A stretch of DNA of 64,000 bases. It comes from Nitrospirota bacterium (lineage in GTDB: Bacteria; Nitrospirota; Leptospirillia; Leptospirillales; Leptospirillaceae). The number at the start of each line of letters is the position of its first letter. The first letter of the stretch is position 1. The notes under the pieces are model-generated. The model was not told where the DNA came from. It saw only the letters and a list, made by a program, of their open reading frames with translations, and searched no databases. Positions 16,336 through 25,785 of this stretch are shown piece by piece. Location of the stretch: NCBI GenBank assembly GCA_021806225.1, contig JAJZXW010000021.1, positions 1-64,000 on the forward strand, in the 5' to 3' direction. The position numbers and the translations under genes were made by a program.

Positions 16336-16572
16336 TCACCCGCAGCCGCATCCGCCGCCGCAACATCCCCCTCCGCCGGATGGTTGGGTCGCTGGGGGGG
16401 CGAATTCAGATCCGGGAGCTCCGGCCACAGCGCTGGCAAAAGAAGATGGAATCTTTCGAAGGTCAAGGCTCTTGCATTTCTGGCATTCTGTTTCCCCTGG
16501 ACCGGTTCTGATCGACTGGAGGACGGAAAAAGTAGTCCCGCAGGTATTGCAGGCATATTCATAGATAGGCAT
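16336..16572 (-). CDS. FmdB-family zinc-ribbon protein
   Basis: 78 residues beginning MPIYEYACNTCGTTFSVLQ, the FmdB (putative regulatory protein) signature. The zinc ribbon uses C8xxC11 and C30xxC33. The C-terminus is Gly/Cys-rich (GGGGCCGGGCGCG), as in many members. Function is not established for the family. The frame is open upstream to 17190 but that part overlaps mraZ and is not coding; ATG 16572 matches the family start exactly. It is divergent from mraZ. Confidence 0.85.
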   Translation of the reverse strand: MPIYEYACNTCGTTFSVLQSIRTGPGETECQKCKSLDLRKIPSSFASAVAGAPGSEFAPPATQPSGGGGCCGGGCGCG

Positions 16573-16703
16573 TTGATCCCTCCCCAAGATGGCGTCCTTG
16601 TCTGACCTTATTTTCTCACACCCAACCCCCTTCTTCAAGCAATGTTTCCCGGGTGGACAGTCCGCTTTCCCTGATTTGCCCGATGAAATTGGGTGGGAAA
16701 ATG

Positions 16704-16770
16704 TTGACAGATTGATTCCTCTCTCTATAATGATGGGTGAAGAGTGGGGAAATGTGGGGGAAAGTGGATG
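16704..16770 (+). promoter_or_regulatory. mraZ promoter with overlapping MraZ boxes
   Basis: TTGACA (16704-16709) and TATAAT (16724-16729) are both perfect hexamers but only 14 bases apart. Just downstream are repeats of TGGG at 16732, 16743, 16753 and a degenerate TGGA at 16763, spaced 11, 10 and 10 bases. This is the arrangement MraZ binds in other bacteria (TGGGN repeats with 10-bp period). The boxes cover the expected start of transcription and reach the mraZ start codon, fitting autorepression of the dcw cluster. Confidence 0.7.
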
Positions 16771-17211
16771 GGATTTTTTCGCGGACGGTTTCTCCATAGT
16801 CTGGATGCCAAGGGAAGGGTCGCAATCCCCCAACGTTTCCGTGAAGCAATGGACGATGGGGGAGAGGAGCTTCGGCTCGTGATGACCGTCGATCCCGAGG
16901 GATGTCTGGTGGTTTATCCTGAACCGGCCTGGACCGAGCTTGAGCGCAAATGGGAAGAACTTCCGCAAATGAACGACGATCTCAAAACCTATCTTCGCTT
17001 CATGGTCGGATGGGCCTCGGAAGGTGTTCTGGATCGCCAGGGCAGGATCCTTGTTCCGCCGCCCCTCCGGGACTATGCGGGTCTCGATCACGAGGTCTGG
17101 TTTGTGGGACTTCTCCACAAGTTTGAAATCTGGAACGGAGAGCGGTTGGGGACGGCAACCGGCCACGAAAAGGTCCGGTCTGTCACCCAAAAACTCTCCG
17201 GACTCTTTTGA
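16768..17211 (+). CDS. mraZ: Transcriptional regulator MraZ
   Basis: 147 residues beginning MGFFRGRFLHSLDAKGRVAIP. It has two SpoVT/AbrB-like halves, each with a DxxGR motif: DAKGRVAIP near residue 12 and DRQGRILVP near residue 90. It is the first gene of the division and cell-wall cluster and represses its own promoter in other bacteria. The ATG at 16768 fits the family; an in-frame upstream ATG at 16744 would lie among the MraZ boxes. It overlaps the rsmH start. Confidence 0.93.
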   Translation: MGFFRGRFLHSLDAKGRVAIPQRFREAMDDGGEELRLVMTVDPEGCLVVYPEPAWTELERKWEELPQMNDDLKTYLRFMVGWASEGVLDRQGRILVPPPLRDYAGLDHEVWFVGLLHKFEIWNGERLGTATGHEKVRSVTQKLSGLF

Positions 17212-18125
17212 AAGACTCCTCCGAAGGGTCAGACAGTTTGATCCATCGTCCCGTCATGCTGTCGGAAACTCTCGAATGGCTCGATATCCGGCAGGACAGC
17301 TGGTATGTCGACGCCAATCTTGGGGGAGGCGGTCACACACGGGCTATCCTGGAGCGTGGAGGGCGTGTTCTGGCCATCGACCGGGATTCGACGGCCGTGG
17401 ACCGCTTCCTGGAGGAGGAGGGATCCCGGTATTCCGGGCGCATCCTGACAATTTGCGGGAACAACGCTGAGATCGCCCGCTATGTCCAGGAGGCGGGAGT
17501 CACCGTATCGGGAATCCTGTTCGACCTTGGGTGGTCGACCCTTCAGGGTGGAGAGGCAGAGCGGGGGTTGTCCTTTTCGGAGGAAGGTCCTCTGGACATG
17601 CGCCTGGACGCGACAACGGAAGAAACGGCGGCGGATCTTCTGGAACGCTTGCCGGAGAACGATCTCGCCGACCTGTTTGCGGAGGGTGACGAGCCTCTGG
17701 CGGTTCCCATCGCCCGGGCCCTTGTTCAGGCCAGAAAGTCCGGGCGCCTTCCCAGGACGACGATCGATCTTGCGGCCTTCGTGTCAGGAGTGTATTACCG
17801 GAAGGGATTTCGCAGGAGCAAAAGGCACCCTGCAACCCGGGTGTTCATGGCTCTCCGGATCCGGGTCAATCGCGAGTATGACAATCTCGATCGGTCGCTC
17901 ACCGGATCCTGGCAAGTCCTCGAGAAAAATGGAGGGAGGCTTTTGGTCCTGACTTTCCATTCGGGAGAAGACCGGATCGTGAAACGGACCTTCAGGCAAT
18001 GGGTCTCGGAAGGAGAGGCGGCCTTTCTTTTTCGAAAGTCTCTTGTTCCCGGCGAGGCGGAGGTCCGGGAAAATCCCCGATCGAGGAGTGCCAGGCTGCG
18101 GGGTGTGCGCTTTGGAGGAGACTAG
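17208..18125 (+). CDS. rsmH: 16S rRNA m4C1402 methyltransferase
   Basis: 305 residues from TTG 17208, overlapping the mraZ stop. It has the SAM-binding loop (YVDANLGGGGHTRAILE), the ILFDLGWST segment (family: DLGvSS), FSEEGPLDMRLD, and the C-terminal RHPATRVFMALRIRVN and LTFHSGEDRIVKR motifs typical of RsmH/MraW. It methylates C1402 of 16S rRNA. Length and motifs are standard. Confidence 0.95.
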   Translation: MKDSSEGSDSLIHRPVMLSETLEWLDIRQDSWYVDANLGGGGHTRAILERGGRVLAIDRDSTAVDRFLEEEGSRYSGRILTICGNNAEIARYVQEAGVTVSGILFDLGWSTLQGGEAERGLSFSEEGPLDMRLDATTEETAADLLERLPENDLADLFAEGDEPLAVPIARALVQARKSGRLPRTTIDLAAFVSGVYYRKGFRRSKRHPATRVFMALRIRVNREYDNLDRSLTGSWQVLEKNGGRLLVLTFHSGEDRIVKRTFRQWVSEGEAAFLFRKSLVPGEAEVRENPRSRSARLRGVRFGGD

Positions 18126-18399
18126 CCGAACACCATTCTGGAAAAAGAGGTCGTGGGCCTTCCTGTTTTTCGTTTGCGGGATCTTTGGCCTGCTGCTCGG
18201 GATGTCCGTCAGCATCGAGTCTGTCCGGGTCAAGCGGCGCGTCACCCTTCTGAATGCGGAGGCCGCAAGGGCCGAATCCCGGGAAAAAGAGCTCGAAGAG
18301 GATATGATCGCCCTCACGCGGGAGTCCCGGTTACGGGGATACGCTCGGGCGAACCATCTTGAAAGAGCCTTGCCGGCAGAGGTGTTGTATCTTCCGTAG
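18112..18399 (+). CDS. ftsL: Cell division protein FtsL-like
   Basis: About 95 residues. A short basic start (RTPFWKKRS) is followed by one membrane segment (FLFFVCGIFGLLLGMSVSI, about 17-36) and a charged coiled coil with leucine spacing. This size, topology and the position between rsmH and ftsI are those of FtsL, whose sequence is poorly conserved. No ATG fits: TTG 18112 and GTG 18103 are both possible, and both overlap rsmH. Identity rests on synteny and topology. Confidence 0.75.
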   Translation: MEETSRTPFWKKRSWAFLFFVCGIFGLLLGMSVSIESVRVKRRVTLLNAEAARAESREKELEEDMIALTRESRLRGYARANHLERALPAEVLYLP

Positions 18400-18446
18400 C
18401 TCCGATTAACCCTCCATCCCGGACGATTCGTCCCGAAGGTCCTCCC

Positions 18447-20150
18447 ATGAAGAGACGGACAACGTTTGCGGTCATCATCGTCATGGCAGGCTTTGCTGTC
18501 ATCCTCGGGCGCCTCTTCATGCTTCAGGTCCTGGATTCCCCCCTTTATCTGACCCTTTCCAGGAGCGAACGGGAGCGCCTTGCAACGGTGGAGGGGGCCC
18601 GGGGGATGATTTTGTCGGCCGATGGACATCCCTTGGCCGACAACCGGACTGTCTTGAGTCTGGCGGCGGATCCCCTTCAACTCCGACGGTATCAGAATCC
18701 CTCCCTCCTTGCCGCACAGCTGGGGCCCGTTCTCGGAATCCCTCCGGAGGAAATCCGAAAAAAGATCTCGGTCCGGAGAAGGTTTGTCTGGATCAAGCAC
18801 GGGATCACAGAAGGCGAAAAAAAACGGATCGGAAAGCGGATTCGTGGACTTTACGTTCTTCCTGAAAAGCGACGGACCTATCCGTACGGTTCAATTTTTC
18901 GCTCGGTCCTCGGCCGCATCCGCTCTGACGGCACACCCGTTTCCGGCCTTGAAAAAGCCTACGACAGCGTCCTCAGGGGAAAGGAGGGAAGGATTGTCCG
19001 GGAAGTCTCCGCGCGGGGCCGTTCCTACTTTCAGACGGAGTCGGCCAATACGGAGGCCCTTTCGGGAAATGCCCTTGAAACGACTCTCGTTGCCAGCCTC
19101 CAGGAGTACTCCCAGGACGTCCTCGACGAAGAAGTGCGCGCAGTGGACGCCGAAGGAGGCATCGTGGTGGTCATGGATCCCAGGACCGGGGCTCTCCTCG
19201 CACTTGCGTCCAGGGTTTCCGGCCGATGGGCGGGACCGACCCCGGGCGTGTCGCTCGTCTACGAGCCTGGCTCCATCTTCAAGCTGGTGACGGCCAGCGC
19301 TGCGCTGAACGAGCACCGGGTTTCCCCGGCGGACACCTTTTTTTGCTACAACGGAGCGATGCCGATACCCGGAGGGTTTTTGCACGATGCGGAACCCTAC
19401 GGGACGCTGTCCCTCGGAGGAATCCTTGCCCATTCGAGCAACATCGGGATTTCGCAGGTTGCCCTGCGGCTCGGTCCGGCCACATTTGAGCGATACATCC
19501 GCTCCTTTGGATTCGGCGAAAAGACCGGGATCGATTTTCCGGGAGAATCTCGTGGCCTGTTCCGGGGAAGCCGCCGCTGGTCGAAGCGATCCCTTTACAC
19601 CATCGCCATGGGCCAAGAGATCGGTGTGACGCCCATCCAGCTTGCAACCGCCGTCAGTGCCATCGCCAACGGAGGGCGCCTGATGCGGCCTTATCTGGTG
19701 TCCCGTGTGGTCCGCCCGGACGGGAAGGTTTTGTACGACCATCAACCCCGCACCGTGCGCCGTGTCATTTCGGAGAAGACCTCCCGCACCCTTCTTTCCC
19801 TTCTGACGGGGGTCGTCTCAGCCGACGGGACAGGGGCGAACGCGGCCATCGCCGGTTTCAACGTGGCGGGGAAAACGGGAACGGCTGAGGTCTACGATCC
19901 CGAACGGCGCGTCTATTCAAGGACCAGGACGGTCGATTCCTTTGTCGGAATTCTCCCGGTGGACAACCCAAGACTCGTGGTGCTGGTTGTTGTGATCCAG
20001 CCGAAAGGAATTTCCTGGGGCGGGACCGTGGCCGCTCCTCTATTCCGGAAGGTCGCTGAGATGGCCCTCGTCCATTTCCGGATTCCCGCCAGCCCTCCGG
20101 GTATCTCTGGTGGAACGGTGGCCCGGGTCGACCTTCTTCAGGGCCGGTAA
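18447..20150 (+). CDS. ftsI: Septal peptidoglycan transpeptidase FtsI (PBP3)
   Basis: 567 residues. An N-terminal membrane anchor (about 6-25) is followed by the PBP dimerisation domain and a transpeptidase domain with Ser276-x-x-Lys279 (GSIFK), Ser330-Ser-Asn332 (HSSN) and Lys476-Thr-Gly (GKTGTAE). It cross-links septal peptidoglycan in the periplasm together with FtsW. ATG 18447 has no strong SD. No PASTA domain is present. Confidence 0.95.
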   Translation: MKRRTTFAVIIVMAGFAVILGRLFMLQVLDSPLYLTLSRSERERLATVEGARGMILSADGHPLADNRTVLSLAADPLQLRRYQNPSLLAAQLGPVLGIPPEEIRKKISVRRRFVWIKHGITEGEKKRIGKRIRGLYVLPEKRRTYPYGSIFRSVLGRIRSDGTPVSGLEKAYDSVLRGKEGRIVREVSARGRSYFQTESANTEALSGNALETTLVASLQEYSQDVLDEEVRAVDAEGGIVVVMDPRTGALLALASRVSGRWAGPTPGVSLVYEPGSIFKLVTASAALNEHRVSPADTFFCYNGAMPIPGGFLHDAEPYGTLSLGGILAHSSNIGISQVALRLGPATFERYIRSFGFGEKTGIDFPGESRGLFRGSRRWSKRSLYTIAMGQEIGVTPIQLATAVSAIANGGRLMRPYLVSRVVRPDGKVLYDHQPRTVRRVISEKTSRTLLSLLTGVVSADGTGANAAIAGFNVAGKTGTAEVYDPERRVYSRTRTVDSFVGILPVDNPRLVVLVVVIQPKGISWGGTVAAPLFRKVAEMALVHFRIPASPPGISGGTVARVDLLQGR

Positions 20151-20176
20151 GGAAAAAAAAGAGAAAACTGTGCCCT

Positions 20177-20211
20177 GCGTCATGGGACGCGTGAAGAACT
20201 TTCTTTACAAT
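20177..20211 (+). promoter_or_regulatory. Possible internal promoter before murE
   Basis: A small hairpin (GCGTC-ATGG-GACGC, 20177-20190) precedes a good -10 box, TACAAT (20206-20211), 40 bases before murE. No good -35 box lies 16-18 bases upstream, so this is weak. Confidence 0.3.
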
Positions 20212-20251
20212 GGCTCCGGACTCGAAGGAGCACCGGACGGGAGAGTGAGGA

Positions 20252-21787
20252 ATGGGCAATAATGAGGGATCGAAAAAGGGACAGGAATGGATGGAGCGAT
20301 TTCTCCCTCCTCCGGCGACGGGGCGTCTTCCGGAAGCTCTCTCGAGTCTTGTAGACGATTCGCGGATGGTGACTCCCGGGGCCCTTTTTATCCTGCGGTG
20401 CGGGTCCACTTATGAGGAGAGCCACCTGCGGGAGGCGCTCCAAAAAGGAGCCGCGCTTTTCCTGGTTCCGGAGATCCACCTCCCTTCCGTTTCCCGAAAG
20501 CTTGGAGAGTGGGCCGCGACCACCCCCGTCTGTGCCGTGGCTGACATTCGGGAGTCCGCCGGAGTCATCGCCTCCGCGTGGTGGGACTTCCCCAGCCAGA
20601 GTCTGGAGATCGTCGGGGTCACAGGGACCAACGGAAAAACGACCTCGAGCTTTCTGACCCGGGAAATCCTCGAGGCCGCGGGGAAGCGGAGCGGACTGAT
20701 CGGGACAGTCTGGTTCGACTTGGGGAAGGGTCTGGTCGAAGCCCCCCAGACCACTCCCGGAGCCCTTTTCCTTCAGGAATCCTTTGCGCAGGCGCGGGAA
20801 AACGGACTTGCGGCGGTCTCGATGGAGGTTTCATCCCATGCCCTTGACCAGGAGCGTGTGGCCGGGACCCGCTTTTCGGCCGTCCACTTTACGAACCTGA
20901 CCCGGGATCATCTCGACTACCACAAAACCTTCGAGGACTACTTCCTCGCCAAATCCCGTTTGATCCTCTGGACCAACCCTGACGGGAGCCGGCCTCCGGC
21001 GGTGGTGAACGCCGACGATCCCTACGGGAGAAGACTGCTCGAAAGACTTCGTGGGGACGGGCGCAAATGTCTGTCGTACGGTCACGATCCCGCCTTCGAC
21101 ATTCACCCCGGGAAGGTTCGGATCACCCTCGACGGGATCGAAGGATCGGTCCGGATTCCGGGGGGAGTGATTCAGGTCGCTTCTGCCCTCCCGGGTGACT
21201 TCAATCTCCAAAACCTCATGGGATCCATCGGTTGCGCGCATCTGTTGGGGATCCCCCCCGGAGAGATCGAGAAGGGTATCCGGAGCCTGTCCGGCGTTCC
21301 CGGACGTTTTGAAAGGGTCAATCCTGGCGGACAGTTCGCTGTGATCGTTGATTACGCCCATACCGACGACGCCCTGAGGAACATCCTTACCTCCCTCCGG
21401 CCTCTGACGTCCGGCCGGATCATCACCGTCTTCGGATGCGGGGGGGACCGGGACCGGGGCAAGCGTCCCCGGATGGGACGGGTGGCCGGGGAGCTGTCCG
21501 ATCTCGTGATCCTGACCTCGGACAATCCCCGGACAGAGGATCCCGGTGCAATCATGGACGAAGTTGTCCCGGGGATTCAGGAATCGGGGAAGGACTTCAT
21601 CCGGGAAGTGGACCGGAAAGCGGCCATCGCGAGGGCCATGGCCCTGGCCCGTCCGGGCGATGCCGTCCTGATCGCTGGGAAGGGCCACGAACCCTATCAG
21701 ATCCTGGGGAAGAGCAAGACCTCCTTCGACGACCGTCTCGTTGCCCGGGAGTGTCTGACCGGCCTGACCGGGGGGCGGGAATCGTGA
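20252..21787 (+). CDS. murE: UDP-MurNAc-tripeptide ligase, meso-DAP type
   Basis: 511 residues. The Mur-ligase P-loop is GVTGTNGKTTSSF. The substrate-selecting DNPR motif (TSDNPRTEDP), typical of enzymes adding meso-diaminopimelate, is present, as is GKGHEPYQ near the C-terminus. It adds the third residue to UDP-MurNAc-Ala-Glu. ATG 20252 has a GGGAGAGTGAGG stretch upstream. The gene overlaps murF at its end. Confidence 0.95.
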   Translation: MGNNEGSKKGQEWMERFLPPPATGRLPEALSSLVDDSRMVTPGALFILRCGSTYEESHLREALQKGAALFLVPEIHLPSVSRKLGEWAATTPVCAVADIRESAGVIASAWWDFPSQSLEIVGVTGTNGKTTSSFLTREILEAAGKRSGLIGTVWFDLGKGLVEAPQTTPGALFLQESFAQARENGLAAVSMEVSSHALDQERVAGTRFSAVHFTNLTRDHLDYHKTFEDYFLAKSRLILWTNPDGSRPPAVVNADDPYGRRLLERLRGDGRKCLSYGHDPAFDIHPGKVRITLDGIEGSVRIPGGVIQVASALPGDFNLQNLMGSIGCAHLLGIPPGEIEKGIRSLSGVPGRFERVNPGGQFAVIVDYAHTDDALRNILTSLRPLTSGRIITVFGCGGDRDRGKRPRMGRVAGELSDLVILTSDNPRTEDPGAIMDEVVPGIQESGKDFIREVDRKAAIARAMALARPGDAVLIAGKGHEPYQILGKSKTSFDDRLVARECLTGLTGGRES

Positions 21788-23199
21788 CGGATCCCTTCGT
21801 CTCCGCCTGGAGGACGCGGGAAGCCCTGGGGGGAACCTGGAAAAAGTCCAAGGGATCCCCCACGGAGACGGATTGGATCAACGCACGCAGCGACTCCCGT
21901 CTGGTCGTCAAGGGGGATGTTTTCGTGGCACTTCCCGGGGTGCGCACGGATGGCCACGAGCATCTTGAAGAAGCCCGCAGGAAAGGAGCGCTCTTTGCTG
22001 TCGTACAGCGTCCTGTCGAAACCACCCTTCTCCCGCAGCTCGTGGTTCAGGACACCGTTCTGGCTCTCAGAACCTTGGCTACGCTGGCCCTGGAGGCTCA
22101 CCGGAAAGCGGGACACCGCCTGGTGACGCTCACTGGATCCGTGGGAAAGACCACGACACGGGAGCTCGTGCGCCGGGGGCTCGCGCCGGAGGGGGGAGCC
22201 CACGCCAGCCATGCAAATGAGAACAACGAGATCGGAGTTCCTCTCACGCTCCTCTCCTGGCCCACCGATCTGCGGAATTGCGTCCTCGAGGCAGGGGTGA
22301 GAAAGCCGGGGGATATGGATTATCTTGCGCCATTGCTGCAGGCTGACGTCGGCATCGTCACCGCCATCGCCCCTGGCCACCTCGAGATCCTCGGGTCGGT
22401 CGACTCCGTCTGGGCTGAAAAGTCGAAGCTTCTCCGGGAGATCCTTCCCGGAGGGACCCGGGTCGTCCCCGAACCGGTTCGTCGGATGTTCGGCTCTGAT
22501 CCCCTTTTCGGGGACCTGACCCGGACCCTTGTGGCTGGAGCCATCGGGGAGGGACCCTCCCCCCCGGGGACGGTGACCGCCCTCCTCCAGGGGAACCCCG
22601 GAATGTTCCTTCATGTGAAGGAGTGGGGAATCGACCTTCCCCTTTCACGCCCTTCGCTGGCCTTGGCCTGGTGCACCCTCCTGGCCCTCATCGCTCTTCG
22701 CTCGCTCGGCGTTCCTCCGGCTGCGGGGGCGGCCCGCCTGGCCGGCTACGAGGGGCTTCCTGGCCGGATGGAGCGGAAGACGCTTTCGTCGGGGCTTCTG
22801 ATTCTGCTCGATCACTACAATGCCAACCCGGCTTCGATGCATGAAGCGCTCGACTGGCTGGCCCGAGAACGGGCATCCCGATCCGGGTCTCGATCCTTTG
22901 CGATCCTGGGGGATATGCTGGAGCTGGGAGAGCAGAGCGCGGCCTTCCATGAGGAGATGGGAAAGCAGGCCTCGCGGACGGGAGTCGAACGTCTCTGGTA
23001 CAGGGGAAATGAGCGGTCAGCCTTCGAACGGGGATTCCGGACGGCGGGAGGTGATCCTGACCGGATACGGGGAGCCGAGGAATTCACGGAAGACCTCAGG
23101 AGGGGGCGCGGGCCGGAGGGTGGAGACATCCTTCTGGTCAAGGCGTCCCGCGGGATGAAACTCGAAGAGGTCGTGGCCCCTCTTCTTGAAGGGATATAG
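21784..23199 (+). CDS. murF: UDP-MurNAc-tripeptide:D-Ala-D-Ala ligase
   Basis: 471 residues from GTG 21784, which overlaps the murE stop (GTGA). The ATP loop is LTGSVGKTTTRELV, and HANENNEIGVPLTLL and LDHYNANPASM are typical MurF segments. It adds D-Ala-D-Ala to complete the pentapeptide. The frame is open far upstream inside murE, but that part is shadow. Confidence 0.95.
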   Translation: MTDPFVSAWRTREALGGTWKKSKGSPTETDWINARSDSRLVVKGDVFVALPGVRTDGHEHLEEARRKGALFAVVQRPVETTLLPQLVVQDTVLALRTLATLALEAHRKAGHRLVTLTGSVGKTTTRELVRRGLAPEGGAHASHANENNEIGVPLTLLSWPTDLRNCVLEAGVRKPGDMDYLAPLLQADVGIVTAIAPGHLEILGSVDSVWAEKSKLLREILPGGTRVVPEPVRRMFGSDPLFGDLTRTLVAGAIGEGPSPPGTVTALLQGNPGMFLHVKEWGIDLPLSRPSLALAWCTLLALIALRSLGVPPAAGAARLAGYEGLPGRMERKTLSSGLLILLDHYNANPASMHEALDWLARERASRSGSRSFAILGDMLELGEQSAAFHEEMGKQASRTGVERLWYRGNERSAFERGFRTAGGDPDRIRGAEEFTEDLRRGRGPEGGDILLVKASRGMKLEEVVAPLLEGI

Positions 23200-23202
23200 G
23201 CC

Positions 23203-24276
23203 TTGCTGTATCAACTGTTCTACCTCCATCACATGGTGCCGGCCCTCAATGTTTTCCGGTACATCACCTTTCGGTCGATCTACGCAACCCTGACGGCCCT
23301 TGCCTTCGCCCTTCTGATGGGGCCACTCCTGATCCGTGCCCTCCGCCGCCTCCAGATCGGTCAGGAGGTCCGGGACGACGGACCCCAAAGCCATCTTTCG
23401 AAAAAGGGAACCCCGACGATGGGGGGGGTTCTCATTACCGGCTCGCTTTTGTTTTCTGTCCTTCTCTGGGCCGACCTTACCAACAGGTACGTATGGATGG
23501 TCGTGGCCAGCTTCCTCGCGAACGGGGCCATCGGCTTCGCGGACGACTATCTGAAGGTTGTCAGGAAGAGATCGAAAGGATTGTCCGCACGCCAGAAGTT
23601 CTCCCTCCAGATCGGTGTGGCCCTTCTCCTGTCCCTGTGGTTTATGAGCAGCCTTCCGGGCGATACCCGGATCGTGGTTCCCTTCTTCAAGACCCTGAAT
23701 CCCGCCCTGGGGGTCTTCTTTCTGCCCTTTCTGGTGCTGGTGCTGGTCGGAACGGCCAACGCCGTGAACCTGACCGACGGTCTCGATGGTCTGGCCATCG
23801 GTCCCACGATCGTCGTGAGCCTCTCCTTCGTGGTGATCAGCTACCTTGTGGGCCATCATCTCTTCGCAGCCTATCTGAAGATACTCGAGGTTCCCGGAGC
23901 CGGGGAGCTTGCTGTGGTCATGGGTGCGATGGTGGGCGCCGCTCTGGGATTCCTGTGGTTCAACACCTATCCGGCCCAGGTGTTCATGGGGGACACGGGT
24001 TCTCTTGCCATCGGGGGCGCGATCGGCATGGCTGCGATCATCACGCGCCAGGAGCTTCTGCTCCTGATTGTCGGAGGGGTGTTCGTGGCGGAAGCCCTTT
24101 CCGTCATCCTTCAGGTCGGCTCCTACAAGCTCAGAAAAAAGCGCATCTTCCGGATGGCCCCCATCCATCACCACTTTGAGCTCGGGGGCGTATCCGAGCC
24201 CAAGGTCATCGTCCGCTTCTGGATCGTCTCGGTGGTTCTGGCACTGATCGCTCTTTCGACATTCAAGCTCCGATAG
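23203..24276 (+). CDS. mraY: Phospho-MurNAc-pentapeptide transferase
   Basis: 357 residues from TTG 23203, 3 bases after murF. About ten membrane segments. The catalytic Asp pair lies in GFADDYLKV, further motifs are NLTDGLDGLA and the C-terminal PIHHHFELGG loop. It transfers phospho-MurNAc-pentapeptide to undecaprenyl phosphate, forming lipid I. Confidence 0.96.
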   Translation: MLYQLFYLHHMVPALNVFRYITFRSIYATLTALAFALLMGPLLIRALRRLQIGQEVRDDGPQSHLSKKGTPTMGGVLITGSLLFSVLLWADLTNRYVWMVVASFLANGAIGFADDYLKVVRKRSKGLSARQKFSLQIGVALLLSLWFMSSLPGDTRIVVPFFKTLNPALGVFFLPFLVLVLVGTANAVNLTDGLDGLAIGPTIVVSLSFVVISYLVGHHLFAAYLKILEVPGAGELAVVMGAMVGAALGFLWFNTYPAQVFMGDTGSLAIGGAIGMAAIITRQELLLLIVGGVFVAEALSVILQVGSYKLRKKRIFRMAPIHHHFELGGVSEPKVIVRFWIVSVVLALIALSTFKLR

Positions 24277-24288
24277 GGGGGAGGAGCC

Positions 24289-25785
24289 ATGGAAGAATTT
24301 ATCGGGAGGGGTTCGGAGGTGCTGGTGATCGGAGGGGGGCGTTCGGGCCTTGCCGCCGCGAACCTGGCCCTCGACCTGGGCGCTTCCGTCTCGGTGGTCG
24401 ACGACGATCCCGGAACCTTTGCGACACCGCCGTGGGAGGCACTCAGAAGACACGGGGGAAGGATTCTCTCCGACAGGAGGATCGGACCCTGGATCCGGGA
24501 ATGGCCCTCTCCCGTCCTGGTGAGTCCGGGCGTTCCGCCCGTCCGCTGGTCGGGAGAAGTGGTGGCGCCGCCCCTTCCCCAAGTGCGGGGAGAGCTCGAG
24601 TGGGCGGCATCGCTCTGGCCACATCCCGTCATCGCAATCGCGGGAACGAACGGAAAATCCACCACGACGGCCCTCGTGGCCCATCTCCTCGCGGAAGCGG
24701 GGTGGAGGCCTTTTGTCGGAGGGAACTTCGGAACCCCGCTTTCGGAAGGGGTCCGGAAGGTCCGGGAGGCGATCGGAAAGGGCCGTCCCTCACCTTATGA
24801 TGTCGGGGTCGTCGAGGTCTCGAGCTTCCAGACAGAATCGATGCAGTCCTTCTCTCCGGTTCTTTATCTCCTGCTCAACATCACTCCCGACCACCTTGAC
24901 CGCTATGGAGATTATGCGCTGTACAGGGGAGCCAAAATGAGGGCCGTCTCCCTTTTCGGTCCGGATACGACGGTGATCTGGAACGCGGACCAGGAGGATT
25001 ACCGGAGCGGACGTTCCATCGGCTCCGCCAGGGAGGCGTTTGTCATCCGGGCGGGCTCGCCTGGAGACGCTTTCGGCGATGCTCCCGTTCTCCGGATCCA
25101 CCCGGACCGGATGGAGATCGCGGGGGTGTCGGGAATCGTTCCGGGACGCGCCGTCTCCACGGAAAAATTCATGTTGACGGGTGGCGGAAACCGCCAGAAT
25201 CTCGGATTTTCCCTTCTGGCGGCGGTCCTGTTTCTGGAGGGACAGGGCCGGACGGTCCCGCTGGATCTCCTGGAACGTGGGGTCGCCACATTCACAGGTC
25301 TTCCCCACCGGATGGAACGGATTGCCACCGTCCGCGGGGTGACCTTCGTGAATGATTCGAAGGCGACGAACGTCGGGGCGGTTGAAGCTGCTCTGGCCGG
25401 TCTTTCCGATGTGGAGAAGCCGAACACGGTCCTGATCATGGGAGGCCGTGACAAGGGCGGATCCTATCTTCCCCTCGTCCCGGGTATCCGGCGCCATGTC
25501 AAGGAGGTGGTGGTCCTCGGGGAGGCGCGCGAAAAGATTCGCCAGGAGCTTTCCCCTTATGTGGCCGTGGAGGAAGCTTCTGACTTCTACGAGGCCGTGG
25601 CCAGGGCTTTTTCCGCGGCCGATCCGGGCGAAATCGTTCTTCTCTCTCCCGCCTGTTCGAGCTATGACATGTTCCACGGGTACGAGGAACGCGGGGACCG
25701 GTTCCGGGAAGCGGTGAGGCGTCTAGAGGAACAGTTTGGCGGAGAAAGGACTCGGCATGCTCCCGACCATCGGCACAAAGGCTGA
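24289..25785 (+). CDS. murD: UDP-MurNAc-L-Ala:D-Glu ligase
   Basis: 498 residues. An N-terminal Rossmann fold (VLVIGGGRSGLAAANLAL) is followed by the central ATP domain (IAIAGTNGKSTTTALVAHLL) and the C-terminal NDSKATN and SPACSSYDMF motifs. It adds D-Glu. It is somewhat longer than the usual 440-460 residues. ATG 24289 follows GGGGGGAGGAG. The end overlaps ftsW. Confidence 0.95.
   Translation: MEEFIGRGSEVLVIGGGRSGLAAANLALDLGASVSVVDDDPGTFATPPWEALRRHGGRILSDRRIGPWIREWPSPVLVSPGVPPVRWSGEVVAPPLPQVRGELEWAASLWPHPVIAIAGTNGKSTTTALVAHLLAEAGWRPFVGGNFGTPLSEGVRKVREAIGKGRPSPYDVGVVEVSSFQTESMQSFSPVLYLLLNITPDHLDRYGDYALYRGAKMRAVSLFGPDTTVIWNADQEDYRSGRSIGSAREAFVIRAGSPGDAFGDAPVLRIHPDRMEIAGVSGIVPGRAVSTEKFMLTGGGNRQNLGFSLLAAVLFLEGQGRTVPLDLLERGVATFTGLPHRMERIATVRGVTFVNDSKATNVGAVEAALAGLSDVEKPNTVLIMGGRDKGGSYLPLVPGIRRHVKEVVVLGEAREKIRQELSPYVAVEEASDFYEAVARAFSAADPGEIVLLSPACSSYDMFHGYEERGDRFREAVRRLEEQFGGERTRHAPDHRHKG

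Noticed and set aside
16573-17190. N-terminal extension of the FmdB-like frame
   Set aside because: It overlaps mraZ and its promoter on the opposite strand; the family start MPIYEY lies at 16572.
23017-24684. 555-codon minus-strand open frame
   Set aside because: It is antisense to murF-mraY-murD and its His/Glu/Gln/Asp-rich low-complexity product is typical of a shadow of membrane protein codons.
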